This document shows positions 26,613-35,265 of a stretch of 64,000 nt of DNA, one piece after another. This DNA is from Tsuneonella troitsensis (GTDB taxonomy: Bacteria > Pseudomonadota > Alphaproteobacteria > Sphingomonadales > Sphingomonadaceae). Numbering within the stretch: the stretch's first letter is position 1; every line of letters begins with the position of its first letter. The position numbers were made by a program, and so were the translations under genes. Location of the stretch: NCBI RefSeq assembly GCF_001441535.1, contig NZ_LMAU01000004.1, positions 186,001 through 250,000 on the forward strand, given 5' to 3'. The notes under the pieces are model-generated. The model did no database searches, was not told the DNA's origin, and was given only the letters and a program-made list of their open reading frames with translations.

Positions 26613-26648
26613 TGCGTGTATTCTACCGACTCTTGCGGAATACACGCA
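26613..26648. repeat. 11-bp perfect inverted repeat near right end of the insertion
   Basis: Arms TGCGTGTATTC (26613-26623) and GAATACACGCA (26638-26648) with a 14-base spacer, ending about 61 bp before the right boundary. No T-run follows, so an intrinsic terminator is unlikely on the plus strand. It has the geometry of a recombinase or regulator binding site. Confidence 0.7.
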
Positions 26649-26706
26649 CCACTCTCAAGCCGTTGAAAAACAACGAAAATGGCTTGATTTTTTCAGTCGT
26701 AGCCAT

Positions 26707-26994
26707 GTGGACACCCGCAACCGCTTGATAGTGGATCATCACGTCGGCGACGGCTCGATCGACGAGGCGGCGATCCACCCGCGCGAGGTCGTCCGCAAGG
26801 CGCTCGACGTGGGTGCGGCCGCGATGATCCTCGTGCACAACCACCCCAGCGGGAATCCCGAGCCCAGCCGGGCCGACATCGAGATCACACGCCGCATCGC
26901 CGAGGCCGGCCGCCTGCTCGGCATCGTGGTGCACGACCATGTCATCGTCGGTCGAGAGGGCCACTCGAGCCTGAAGGCGAAAGGCCTTATTTAG
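26707..26994 (+). pseudogene. radC: radC 3' part (JAB/MPN domain), separated by insertion
   Basis: C-terminal half of RadC with the complete JAB metalloprotease-like motif: IHPREVVRKAL (Glu side), then VHNHPSGNPEPSRAD (HxHPxG...S..D) and HDHVIVGREGHSSL. It would start at a GTG formed by the last three bases of the insert and has no good RBS, so expression is doubtful. It is kept intact, suggesting a recent insertion or residual use. Its TAG lies 8 bp inside the end of the convergent DUF3857 gene. Confidence 0.9.
26710..26714 (+). repeat. Right flanking direct repeat GACAC of the radC insertion
   Basis: Second copy of the 5-bp repeat; radC resumes here in frame as DTRNRLIVDHHV. Confidence 0.75.
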
Positions 26995-29761
26995 CGCTCA
27001 GCAGACCGTACTGCGCATATTCGGCGCGGAGCCCCGGACGCCGACGGAACGCTTCGGCAAGGTCAACCGCACCGCCCTCGTCGCCCAGCTTCTCACGCAC
27101 CAGCCCTCGCAGCAGCAACGTTTCTTCCTGTCCGGGATTACGGGCGAGGACAGCCTCTGCATCTGCCAGTGCGGCATCGAGCTTGCCCAGGCGCAGATTG
27201 GCAAGCGCACGGCTGTCCAGCACGGCAGGGGAATAGTTCGCAGCGATCACTGCCGCGTCGCAATGCTCTGCGATGGTGTCCAGTCCGATTTCCCAGATGC
27301 CTGACAACCAGCAGCGCTGATTCAGAATGGCGGCATCGCCAGGACGCTCGGCTGCGAGTTCGGCAAGCGTCGCCAACGCCTCGTCGCCCCGGCCCAGCCG
27401 ACTCAAAAGGTCTGCGCGGGCGTTGAGGAGCCGGGGCCGATCGTCTCCGGCGGTTTCCAGCGCACGCTCGACCAAAGCGAGTGCCTCGGCGGCCTGTCCG
27501 CCCAGTCCCATCGAATACGCGAGGTCCACGACCCTTGCGCCGCCAGGCTCCAGTTCGGCGGCCTTGGCATTATCGGCAATTGCTCCGGCAAAGTCGCCCA
27601 GCGCTTCCTTCGCGCTGCTACGCCTAGCGAAATAATCGGCATTCGCGTCGATAGCGATCGCCGCATCCAGGTCCCCAATTGCCCGCTTGAAATCGCGCAG
27701 ACCCGACCAGAAGCTGGCCCTGCCGAAAAGGTACCCGGCTTCGTCCGGATTGTCGGAGATCAGCTTTTCGTAAGCCCTTTGTATCGGCGCAAGGCGCTCG
27801 CGATCCTTCAGCCCCATGTCCCAAGAGCGTTTCGCATTGACCGGCGCACGCAGTCGCAGTCGGTTGGATGACAGCTCGGCAAATCGCGATTTCTCGCCCG
27901 CGATCTGGTCCGGTGCGATCTCGCCGCCGGTCGTAGCGACTTCCTCGACAAGGCGGAGGGTGGAGCCGGAAAGACTGGCGGTGCGGTCGATGGTCGCGCC
28001 GGCAGCATTGCCGCGGAGCGTTGCGCCATCGAGGGTATAGCCTTCGACTGCGGGCAACTTGACCATCAATTCGGTACGGCGGCGATCGGCTTCTCCCAGC
28101 ACGACCGGGATGTCCCGCCAGATCGCGCGACTGCGGTTTCCTTCGAACGAAAGCGACGTCGAGGGAAGGTTCGGAACATATTCGGCCCGCCGCTCCTGGC
28201 GGTTGAAGTATGAATCGGCCATTCCCTTCGCGCGCAGGGTGACGGTTCCGCTGGCAGGATCTGTAGTCAGGCTACGCTCGTAGATCGCAGATTGGCCCAT
28301 GATCGACATGGCCAATTGGTCGAGTATCTCGTCGCGCTCCTTGCTGTCGGGCAATTTCTCGAGCTGCTGGAGCATCGCAGCTCTCTGTCCCGAATAGCTT
28401 GCCGAAAGCTCGAACAAAGCCGGAAAATCGATTCCTGCGGACAGGTCGATGGTGTTGGCGACGATGGACGTCGGCGTTGCCGGCGCAACGTCGGCCAATC
28501 GCATCAATTCGGCGCCTTCCGAGCGAACGGGAAGCGCCCACTTGAAGGGCGGCACGTCTTCAAGCTGTTCCACCGACGAACCCAGCCCGGTTCCGTCGAG
28601 CCACAGGTCGCGCCCATCGATCCGAGCGCGCACGAGGACATGGTCGAAAGCTCCTGGCATCGGTAGCCGTTCGAACACCGAATCGCCGAAGCTGGTGCTG
28701 ACCATGACCGGTTCAGATTCGATGCCCAGTTCGCGCAGCATTGCGATCAGGAGCAGCGTCTTGGCCTTGCAATCGCCGTATCTCATCTCCCAGGTATCGA
28801 CCGCAGTCTGAGGGACATAATTTCCCCCGTCGAGGCCGTTTGCAAAGTAGGCGATGCGGTCCTGCACCAGATTGAGCGCGGCGGCCGCGCGCGTCTTGGG
28901 ATCCGAACTGGCAGCCGCGATGCGCGCGACTTCGGCGGCGATTGGCCCCTCCGGGGCGATTGCCGTGGACGTGTCATAGAGCGGCGCCATCGTCTGCGAT
29001 ACTTGCGCCCATTCGGCGAACGAAGTCATCTGCAGCAGGGTGGGACCGTGATAGCGGGGTGGTGCATCGCCGGGCATCTCTTCCGGCTTGGAACGCGGAA
29101 CCACCACTTCGACCTGCCGATAGCCCGATCGCGTTGTGGGCTCCGGTAATGCGAAGCGTGGACCCGCGGACACCTTGACCTGCTGACCTTCGGGCCAACT
29201 CATCCGCAGTCTGCCGATCCCCGGAGTGATCGGCATGTATGGGACCGCGTTGACCTCCTGAACGAACCCGGCCAGCGCCTTGTCGGACTGCGAAACGGAG
29301 TAGCTTAGACGCAGGATATCGCCGACACGCGCCCCGGCCACGGGCATCGTTGCGGTGAGCAGGCCGGTAAGGGTTCGCTCCTCGAGTTGCTGCTCGCGGC
29401 GCAAAACCGTGAAACGGGCCGTCTCGAGCAGGTCGATTTCTGCCCCGTCACGCACCAGCGCGGCGCGGTGGACGATAAGGTCGCCCTTGTCCGGAAGCCA
29501 TTGCGCGTTGAGCGTGCCAAGCCGTGTAAGCTGCTGGGGCGTCTCGATCTTTATCGCAAGGTCCATGTATTTGGTGACGGTATCGCCGTCCACTCGGACC
29601 TGCATATCCTGAATGATCACCGGACCCCTAGCACGGGGCGCAGCGGCGGTCAGATCGGCAATCTCCACCCAGTCGTGTGCAGCGGCGTACTGCGGAACAT
29701 CCGATGCGTGGCTGGCAGACGCCAACAGGATTGCCGTTACGGCAGCGAAGCGATGAAGCAT
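26987..29761 (-). CDS. DUF3857/transglutaminase-like/TPR periplasmic protein
   Basis: 924-residue exported protein (signal peptide ending SASHASD). Residues about 60-220 form the DUF3857 domain. A transglutaminase-like core follows, with catalytic Cys in MRYGDCKAKTLLLIAML, His in FDHVLVRARI and Asp in WLDGTGLG. After a beta-rich stretch, residues about 660-920 are TPR-like helices (EAGYLFGRASFWSGLRDFKRA and repeats). Such proteins are common in sphingomonads and Bacteroidetes; function unproven, possibly peptide or envelope processing. Convergent overlap of 8 bp with the radC remnant. Confidence 0.87.
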   Translation of the reverse strand: MLHRFAAVTAILLASASHASDVPQYAAAHDWVEIADLTAAAPRARGPVIIQDMQVRVDGDTVTKYMDLAIKIETPQQLTRLGTLNAQWLPDKGDLIVHRAALVRDGAEIDLLETARFTVLRREQQLEERTLTGLLTATMPVAGARVGDILRLSYSVSQSDKALAGFVQEVNAVPYMPITPGIGRLRMSWPEGQQVKVSAGPRFALPEPTTRSGYRQVEVVVPRSKPEEMPGDAPPRYHGPTLLQMTSFAEWAQVSQTMAPLYDTSTAIAPEGPIAAEVARIAAASSDPKTRAAAALNLVQDRIAYFANGLDGGNYVPQTAVDTWEMRYGDCKAKTLLLIAMLRELGIESEPVMVSTSFGDSVFERLPMPGAFDHVLVRARIDGRDLWLDGTGLGSSVEQLEDVPPFKWALPVRSEGAELMRLADVAPATPTSIVANTIDLSAGIDFPALFELSASYSGQRAAMLQQLEKLPDSKERDEILDQLAMSIMGQSAIYERSLTTDPASGTVTLRAKGMADSYFNRQERRAEYVPNLPSTSLSFEGNRSRAIWRDIPVVLGEADRRRTELMVKLPAVEGYTLDGATLRGNAAGATIDRTASLSGSTLRLVEEVATTGGEIAPDQIAGEKSRFAELSSNRLRLRAPVNAKRSWDMGLKDRERLAPIQRAYEKLISDNPDEAGYLFGRASFWSGLRDFKRAIGDLDAAIAIDANADYFARRSSAKEALGDFAGAIADNAKAAELEPGGARVVDLAYSMGLGGQAAEALALVERALETAGDDRPRLLNARADLLSRLGRGDEALATLAELAAERPGDAAILNQRCWLSGIWEIGLDTIAEHCDAAVIAANYSPAVLDSRALANLRLGKLDAALADAEAVLARNPGQEETLLLRGLVREKLGDEGGAVDLAEAFRRRPGLRAEYAQYGLLSAK

Positions 29762-29947
29762 TTGAACGACCCCCTTTTACGGCAACGTGCCGCAAGCATA
29801 TGGTATGTCGCACCAATCCGGCTCGCACAAGTTGGCGCACGCGGTCAGCGGGCTGAGGTCGGACCGTCTCTGGCGGCCCGCTGGGCGGTTGCCTTGCCCG
29901 CCGTGCGCCCCTAGCGGGTCCTCGCACATTCCCAACCGGAGTCGATG

Positions 29948-31258
29948 ATGGTCCCCCGCTACGCCCGCCCCGCCATGACCGCGATCTGGGAGCCGGAGGC
30001 GCGCTATCGCATCTGGTTCGAGATCGAGGCGCACGCGACGGAGAAGCTGGGCGAGCTCGGCGTCGTTCCCGAAAGCGCGGCGAAGGCCCTGTGGGACTGG
30101 TGGGAGACCGATCCGGAGATCGACGTCGCGGCGATCGACGCGATCGAGGCCGTGACCAAACACGACGTTATCGCGTTCCTGACCTGGGTGGCCGAGCAGG
30201 TGGGCGACGAGGCGCGGTTCATGCACCAGGGCATGACCAGTTCGGACGTGCTCGACACGACGCTTGCGATGCAGCTCGCCAAGGCGAGCGATCTGCTGCT
30301 CGAAGACCTCGACCAGCTGCTCGCCGCGATCCGGCGTCGTGCGGAAGAACACAAGTACACGCCCACCATCGGCCGCAGCCACGGGATTCACGCAGAGCCG
30401 GTGACATTCGGGCTTAAGCTGGCGCAGGCCTATGCCGAATTCGCGCGGTGCCGCACCCGGCTCGTCAACGCGCGGGCCGAGATCGCGACCTGCGCGATCA
30501 GCGGCGCGGTAGGCACCTTCGCCAACGTCTCGCCCGAAGTTGAGGCTCACGTCGCCGAGAAGCTCGGCCTTGCTGTCGAACCGGTCAGCACGCAGGTCAT
30601 CCCACGCGATCGGCACGCGATGTTTTTCGCCACGCTCGCGGTGATCGCGGGGTCGATCGAGCGTCTTGCGGTCGAAATCCGCCACCTCCAGCGTACCGAG
30701 GTGCTCGAGGCAGAGGAATACTTCTCGCCCGGGCAAAAGGGCTCCTCAGCCATGCCGCACAAGCGCAACCCGATTCTGACCGAGAATTTGACGGGGCAGG
30801 CCCGCATGATCCGAGCTTATGCCCTGCCCGCGCTCGAGAACGTCGCGCTGTGGCACGAGCGGGACATCAGCCATTCCTCGGTGGAACGGTTCATCGGCCC
30901 GGATGCCACGATCACGTTGGATTTCGCGCTCGCGCGGCTAACCGGGGTCGTCGACAAACTGCTCGTCTATCCCGAACGCATGCAGAAGAACCTCGACCGG
31001 ATGGGCGGCCTGGTTCACTCGCAGCGGGTGCTGCTTGCGCTCACCCAGGCGGGTGTCAGCCGCGAGGACGCTTATTCTATCGTCCAGCGCAACGCGATGA
31101 AGGTATGGGAGTCGGACGGTGCGCTCAGCCTCCTCGAACTGTTGAAGGCCGATCCCGATGTGACCGCGGCGCTTTCGGCGGCGGAGCTCGAAGAGAAGTT
31201 CGACCTCGAGTACCACTTCCGCCAGGTCGACACGATCTTCGCCCGCGTGTTCGGCTGA
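29948..31258 (+). CDS. purB: Adenylosuccinate lyase
   Basis: Purine biosynthesis enzyme of the fumarase/aspartase superfamily; acts on SAICAR and adenylosuccinate. The signature loop GSSAMPHKRNP near residue 260 is intact, as are GMTSSDVLDT and TIGRSHGIHAEP with the catalytic His. Start: ATG at 29948 sits six bases after GGAG and gives the usual MVPRYARPAM; an adjacent ATG at 29945 is possible. 436 residues. Confidence 0.96.
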   Translation: MVPRYARPAMTAIWEPEARYRIWFEIEAHATEKLGELGVVPESAAKALWDWWETDPEIDVAAIDAIEAVTKHDVIAFLTWVAEQVGDEARFMHQGMTSSDVLDTTLAMQLAKASDLLLEDLDQLLAAIRRRAEEHKYTPTIGRSHGIHAEPVTFGLKLAQAYAEFARCRTRLVNARAEIATCAISGAVGTFANVSPEVEAHVAEKLGLAVEPVSTQVIPRDRHAMFFATLAVIAGSIERLAVEIRHLQRTEVLEAEEYFSPGQKGSSAMPHKRNPILTENLTGQARMIRAYALPALENVALWHERDISHSSVERFIGPDATITLDFALARLTGVVDKLLVYPERMQKNLDRMGGLVHSQRVLLALTQAGVSREDAYSIVQRNAMKVWESDGALSLLELLKADPDVTAALSAAELEEKFDLEYHFRQVDTIFARVFG

Positions 31259-31332
31259 ACCAGCCCACCCTTCCCAACTTCCGCCATCGCGGTTAAGCCA
31301 GCCAACAGGCACCACCGGGGAGCAATGCCGAA

Positions 31333-31707
31333 ATGCAGATCGTGCGCACAATATTCTGGGTTCTGTTGCTCGTTCTTCTGCTCGCCTTCAGCTTCTTCAA
31401 CTGGAAGCCGGTCGAGGTGCAGATCTGGGATAACCTGGTCCTGGAAACCAAAGTTCCGGCGCTCGTCATCGTGTCGTTCCTGATCGGACTGGTGCCGATG
31501 TGGCTGATCCACCGCGGCATGAAGTGGCGGCTGCACAGGCGCATAACCGCACTGGAGACGGCCGCCCGCAACAACGCCGTCGCGGCACCGACCACGACCG
31601 TGCCTGCAGACGAGCCGACGCCGGTCTCGCCGTCGCCCGCGCCGCTGCGCACACCGCCAGAGCCGCCTCGCCCGGACCCGCTCGACATCGACGAACCGCA
31701 CCGGTGA
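31333..31707 (+). CDS. LapA-domain membrane protein
   Basis: 124-residue protein with two transmembrane helices (about residues 4-22 and 42-62), the NWKPVEVQIWDNLVLETKVPALVIVSFLIG segment typical of the LapA/DUF1049 family, and a Pro-rich cytoplasmic tail of about 45 residues. LapA/LapB in E. coli regulate LPS synthesis through LpxC stability; whether this relative does so is not known. Its stop overlaps pyrF as GTGA, a pairing often found in alphaproteobacteria. Confidence 0.82.
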   Translation: MQIVRTIFWVLLLVLLLAFSFFNWKPVEVQIWDNLVLETKVPALVIVSFLIGLVPMWLIHRGMKWRLHRRITALETAARNNAVAAPTTTVPADEPTPVSPSPAPLRTPPEPPRPDPLDIDEPHR

Positions 31708-32378
31708 GCAACCCGGTCTACCTTGCGCTCGACCTGCCTCGGCTCGACGACGCCAAGGCCCTTGCGACGCGGGTCAAGGCGCATGTCGGCGGGATCAAGC
31801 TCGGTCTCGAATTCTTCTGTGCCCACGGGCACCACGGCGTGCACGAGATCGCGCACATCGGCCTGCCGATCTTCCTCGACCTGAAACTGCACGATATTCC
31901 CAACACCGTGGCCGGTGCCATGCAGGCGATTCACGTGCTCGAACCCGCCATCGTGACCGTCCACGCCGCCGGCGGACGCGCGATGATGGAGGATGCCAAG
32001 GCAGCGGCAGGCAACGGGACCAAGGTGGTCGCCGTGACGATGCTCACCAGCCTGGACGAGCGCGATCTCATGCGGACAGGCGTCAACGGCAGCGCCCACG
32101 ACCAGGTGATGCGCCTCGCCGAACTGTCCGAGGCGGCCGGCCTCGACGGGATCGTCTGCTCGGGGCACGAGGTCGGCGCGGTTCACAAGGAGTGGAAGCA
32201 GGGGTTCTTCGTGGTACCCGGCCTGCGCCTTCCCGAGGCCAGTGTCGGCGACCAGAAGCGCGTCGTTACCCCGCGCAAGGCGCGCGACGACGGAGCGAGC
32301 GTCCTCGTCGTCGGCCGTCCGATCAGCCGGGCCGACGATCCGGTGATGGCTGCCCGCGCGATCGAGGCGACACTCTGA
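31704..32378 (+). CDS. pyrF: Orotidine 5'-phosphate decarboxylase
   Basis: Last step of UMP synthesis. The catalytic motif FLDLKLHDIPNTV (Lys-Asp charge network) near residue 60 is intact; VVPGLRLP and VVGRPISRADDP bind the phosphate. The GTG start at 31704 overlaps the upstream stop and yields MSNPVYLALDLP, matching the family's N-terminus. 224 residues. trpF follows 4 bp later, so pyrimidine and tryptophan genes share the transcript. Confidence 0.95.
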   Translation: MSNPVYLALDLPRLDDAKALATRVKAHVGGIKLGLEFFCAHGHHGVHEIAHIGLPIFLDLKLHDIPNTVAGAMQAIHVLEPAIVTVHAAGGRAMMEDAKAAAGNGTKVVAVTMLTSLDERDLMRTGVNGSAHDQVMRLAELSEAAGLDGIVCSGHEVGAVHKEWKQGFFVVPGLRLPEASVGDQKRVVTPRKARDDGASVLVVGRPISRADDPVMAARAIEATL

Positions 32379-32382
32379 CGTC

Positions 32383-33018
32383 ATGACGAAGAGACTAGCG
32401 AAAGTGTGCGGGCTCAATACGCCCGAAGCCGTCGATGCGGCAGTCGACGCCGGCGCCGACTATATCGGCCTGGTGCATTACGAGCCGTCGCCGCGGCACG
32501 TGACGCTCGATCAGGCGCGGGCGCTCAAGGCGCGGGTCCCGACCTCGACCAAGGTGGTGCTGCTGCTGGTCAACATGCAGCCCGCGCCCACCGCTCAGGC
32601 GGTCGACGCGGTGAAGCCCGACGTTGTGCAGTTCCACGGAGGCGAATCGGCCCAGTGGCTCGGCCTGCTCAAGCCGCAGGTCCGGCAGGAGCTGTGGAAG
32701 GCGATCGGCGTGAAGAGCGCGGATTCGCTGCAGAACGCACTACGGTTTCGCGGCGCGGTCGATCGGCTGCTCTACGATGCCGCACCGGGCGTGCTCCCGG
32801 GCGGCAACGGGGTCGCGATCGACTGGACCCTGCTCGCCGGGTTCCGGCATGAACTGCCGTGGGGCCTTGCAGGGGGCCTCAATCCCGACAACGTCGCCGA
32901 GGCGATCCGCATTTCCGGCGCCGAACTGCTCGATGCATCGAGCGGGCTGGAAAGCGCACCGGGCGTAAAGGACGCGGGTAGAATCCGGGCCTTCATTCAG
33001 GCGGTCCACGCCGTCTGA
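32383..33018 (+). CDS. trpF: Phosphoribosylanthranilate isomerase
   Basis: TIM-barrel enzyme of tryptophan synthesis. [11 protein letters not shown] at residues 7-17 carries the catalytic Cys; [19 protein letters not shown] holds the second catalytic Asp and phosphate loop; [10 protein letters not shown] and [15 protein letters not shown] complete the site. 211 residues. It lies in the order pyrF-trpF-trpB-trpA as in many alphaproteobacteria. Confidence 0.95.
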   Translation: MTKRLAKVCGLNTPEAVDAAVDAGADYIGLVHYEPSPRHVTLDQARALKARVPTSTKVVLLLVNMQPAPTAQAVDAVKPDVVQFHGGESAQWLGLLKPQVRQELWKAIGVKSADSLQNALRFRGAVDRLLYDAAPGVLPGGNGVAIDWTLLAGFRHELPWGLAGGLNPDNVAEAIRISGAELLDASSGLESAPGVKDAGRIRAFIQAVHAV

Positions 33019-33068
33019 CAGGAAAGGTCTCTCGACTTCCAGTTCCGCCGACGGCAAGGGACCGTTCG

Positions 33069-34280
33069 ATGGAATCGACACCCAACTCCTTCCGCAACAT
33101 GCCTGACGAGCGCGGGCATTTCGGCGACTACGGCGGGCGCTACGTCGCCGAAACGCTGATGCCGCTCATCCTCGAACTGGAGACCGCCTACCGCGCGGCG
33201 CAGGCCGATCCGGCGTTCGACGCGCAGTTTCAGGACCTTCTGGAACATTATGTCGGGCGTCCCAGCCCTCTCTATTTTGCGGAGCGGCTCACCGAAGCGC
33301 TCGGCGGCGCGCAGGTGTGGTTCAAGCGCGACGAGCTAAACCACACCGGCGCGCACAAGATCAACAACTGCATCGGCCAGATCCTTCTCGCGATCCGGAT
33401 GGGCAAGAAGAAGATCATCGCCGAAACCGGCGCGGGCCAGCACGGGGTCGCCACCGCCACTGTCTGCGCGCGGTTCGGGCTGCCCTGCACGATCTTCATG
33501 GGCGCGACCGACGTCAGCCGCCAACAACCCAACGTGTTCCGCATGAAGCTGCTTGGCGCGGAGGTGATCCCGGTCACCAGCGGCGCGGCGACGCTGAAGG
33601 ACGCGATGAACGAGGCGCTGCGTCACTGGGTCGCAAACGTCGAGGACACGTTTTACATCATCGGCACCGCTGCCGGTCCGCACCCGTATCCGGAGATGGT
33701 GCGCAACTTCCAGAGCGTGATCGGCAAGGAAGCGCGCGAACAGATGGTGAGCCGCACCGGCCGCCTGCCCGACCTGTTGGTCGCGGCGATCGGGGGCGGC
33801 AGCAACGCCATTGGGCTGTTCCACCCGTTCCTCGACGATGCGGACGTGAAGATGCTCGGCGTCGAGGCGGCAGGGCACGGACTCGACAAGGAACACGCCG
33901 CGTCGCTCGCGGGCGGATCGCCCGGCGTGCTCCACGGCAACAAAACCTACCTGCTGCAGGACGCCGACGGCCAGATAACCGAGGCGCACTCGATCAGCGC
34001 GGGCCTAGACTACCCCGGTATCGGACCGGAGCACGCGTGGCTCAAGGAAACGGGCCGCGTCGAATACACCTCGATCACCGACGACGAAGCGCTGGACGCC
34101 TTCCAACTCCTCTGCCGCACCGAGGGCATCATTCCCGCACTCGAACCCAGCCACGCTATCGCCGCGGTCGCCAAGCGCGCCAAGGAGATGGACCGGGACG
34201 CGATCATCCTCGCCAACCTATGCGGTCGGGGGGACAAGGACATCTTCACCGTGGCCGAGGCGCTGGGAGTGGAGATGTGA
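33069..34280 (+). CDS. trpB: Tryptophan synthase beta subunit
   Basis: PLP enzyme joining indole and serine. The Schiff-base lysine is in [10 protein letters not shown], the phosphate-binding loop is GGGSNAIG, and the C-terminal PSHAIA and LCGRGDKD segments are present. 403 residues. The stop overlaps a 65-codon ORF as GTGA, which in turn overlaps trpA. Confidence 0.96.
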   Translation: MESTPNSFRNMPDERGHFGDYGGRYVAETLMPLILELETAYRAAQADPAFDAQFQDLLEHYVGRPSPLYFAERLTEALGGAQVWFKRDELNHTGAHKINNCIGQILLAIRMGKKKIIAETGAGQHGVATATVCARFGLPCTIFMGATDVSRQQPNVFRMKLLGAEVIPVTSGAATLKDAMNEALRHWVANVEDTFYIIGTAAGPHPYPEMVRNFQSVIGKEAREQMVSRTGRLPDLLVAAIGGGSNAIGLFHPFLDDADVKMLGVEAAGHGLDKEHAASLAGGSPGVLHGNKTYLLQDADGQITEAHSISAGLDYPGIGPEHAWLKETGRVEYTSITDDEALDAFQLLCRTEGIIPALEPSHAIAAVAKRAKEMDRDAIILANLCGRGDKDIFTVAEALGVEM

Positions 34281-34474
34281 GGCAGCCCACCTTGGCCGAA
34301 GTGGGCCGCTTCATCTCGATCGTTTTCGGCGTGCTGCTGATAGTCAAGTTGGCCCGGGTCGCGCTTTTCGACGGTGCTGGCGAAGATATCGGCGGTGGCG
34401 ATATCGCTGTCGCGATCGGCGTGGCGGTCGCGATCATGGGCGGATGGCTGAAAAGGCGAAAGATCTCCGAATGA
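34277..34474 (+). CDS. Small membrane protein encoded between trpB and trpA
   Basis: 65 residues from a GTG that overlaps the trpB stop (GTGA), ending in an ATGA overlap with trpA, so both junctions are coupled. Two hydrophobic stretches are visible: [20 protein letters not shown] and [16 protein letters not shown], with a basic C-terminus. No family I recognise. The exact fit between two stop/start overlaps argues for real translation. Confidence 0.65.
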   Translation: MRQPTLAEVGRFISIVFGVLLIVKLARVALFDGAGEDIGGGDIAVAIGVAVAIMGGWLKRRKISE

Positions 34475-35265
34475 CCCGCCTCGCCTCCGCTTTCGCCAAA
34501 GGCCGCCCGGCGCTCGTCTGCTTCATCACCGCAGGCGACGGTGACACCGCCTCGAACCTCGACGCGCTGGTCGATGGCGGCGCGGACGTGATCGAGCTTG
34601 GCATGCCGTTCACCGACCCGATGGCCGATGGCCCCGCGATCCAGGCGGCGAATCTGCGCAGCCTGGGCGTGGGCTCGACCACGCGCGACGTGCTGCTGAT
34701 CGCCAACGAGTTCCGCGAGCGCCACCCCGACGTGCCGCTGGTGCTGATGGGCTATGCCAACCCGATGATCCGTCGCGGGCCCGAGTGGTTCGCCGCCGAG
34801 GCCGCCGCGTGCGGCGTCGACGGAGTGATCTGCGTCGACATCCCGCCCGAAGAGGACGATGCGCTCGGTCCCGCGCTTCGCGCGAAGGGGATCGATCTGA
34901 TCCGCCTCGCCACGCCCACCACCGATACCGCCCGCCTGCCCACCGTGCTCGATGGCTCGTCGGGCTTCGTCTATTACGTCTCGGTCGCCGGAATCACCGG
35001 GCTGCAACAGGCCGCCACCGCCTCGATCGAGGATGCCGTCGCCCGCCTGAAGGCGGCGACCGACCTGCCGATCGCGGTCGGTTTCGGCGTCCGCACGCCC
35101 GAACAGGCCGGCGCCATCGCGCGGGTTGCCGACGGCGTGGTCGTCGGTTCCGCGCTGGTCGAACTGTGCGAAAAGCACGGCACCGCCGCCCCCGAACATA
35201 TCCGCGCATTGACCGCTTCGCTCGCCGAAGCCGTTCACACCGCTCGCAAGGAGATCGCCGCATGA
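34471..35265 (+). CDS. trpA: Tryptophan synthase alpha subunit
   Basis: TIM-barrel subunit that cleaves indoleglycerol phosphate. Catalytic Glu is in [20 protein letters not shown] and catalytic Asp in [11 protein letters not shown]. The ATG at 34471 overlaps the small ORF's stop; the ATG at 34444 in the same frame would overlap it by 31 bp and is less likely. 264 residues. Its own stop overlaps accD as ATGA. Confidence 0.95.
   Translation: MTRLASAFAKGRPALVCFITAGDGDTASNLDALVDGGADVIELGMPFTDPMADGPAIQAANLRSLGVGSTTRDVLLIANEFRERHPDVPLVLMGYANPMIRRGPEWFAAEAAACGVDGVICVDIPPEEDDALGPALRAKGIDLIRLATPTTDTARLPTVLDGSSGFVYYVSVAGITGLQQAATASIEDAVARLKAATDLPIAVGFGVRTPEQAGAIARVADGVVVGSALVELCEKHGTAAPEHIRALTASLAEAVHTARKEIAA

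Larger units (their letters stand above)
24942..26714. mobile_element. About 1.77-kb insertion inside radC (non-autonomous element or island)
   Basis: Foreign segment bounded by GACAC at 24937-24941 and GACAC at 26710-26714. Joining 24941 to 26715 gives an uninterrupted RadC frame through ...LDT/RNRL. The insert is visibly richer in A+T than its flanks. It holds small genes on both strands, no transposase, integrase or resolvase I can recognise, and no terminal inverted repeats at the exact ends. The bases after the left repeat (GTGCAATAGGG) still resemble the radC sequence after the right one (CCGCAACCGCT), as att-like repeats often do. Tn554-family transposons are known to insert in radC of Gram-positive bacteria; relationship here is inference. 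Confidence 0.8.

Noticed and set aside
24942-26709. Terminal inverted repeats of a classical insertion sequence at the insertion ends
   Set aside because: The ends (GTGCAATAGGG and, reversed, CACATGGCTAC) do not match each other and no transposase is encoded.
24942-26714. Group I or group II intron as an explanation for the radC interruption
   Set aside because: No reverse transcriptase, maturase or homing endonuclease and no recognisable domain V; the insert has signal-peptide genes on its own.
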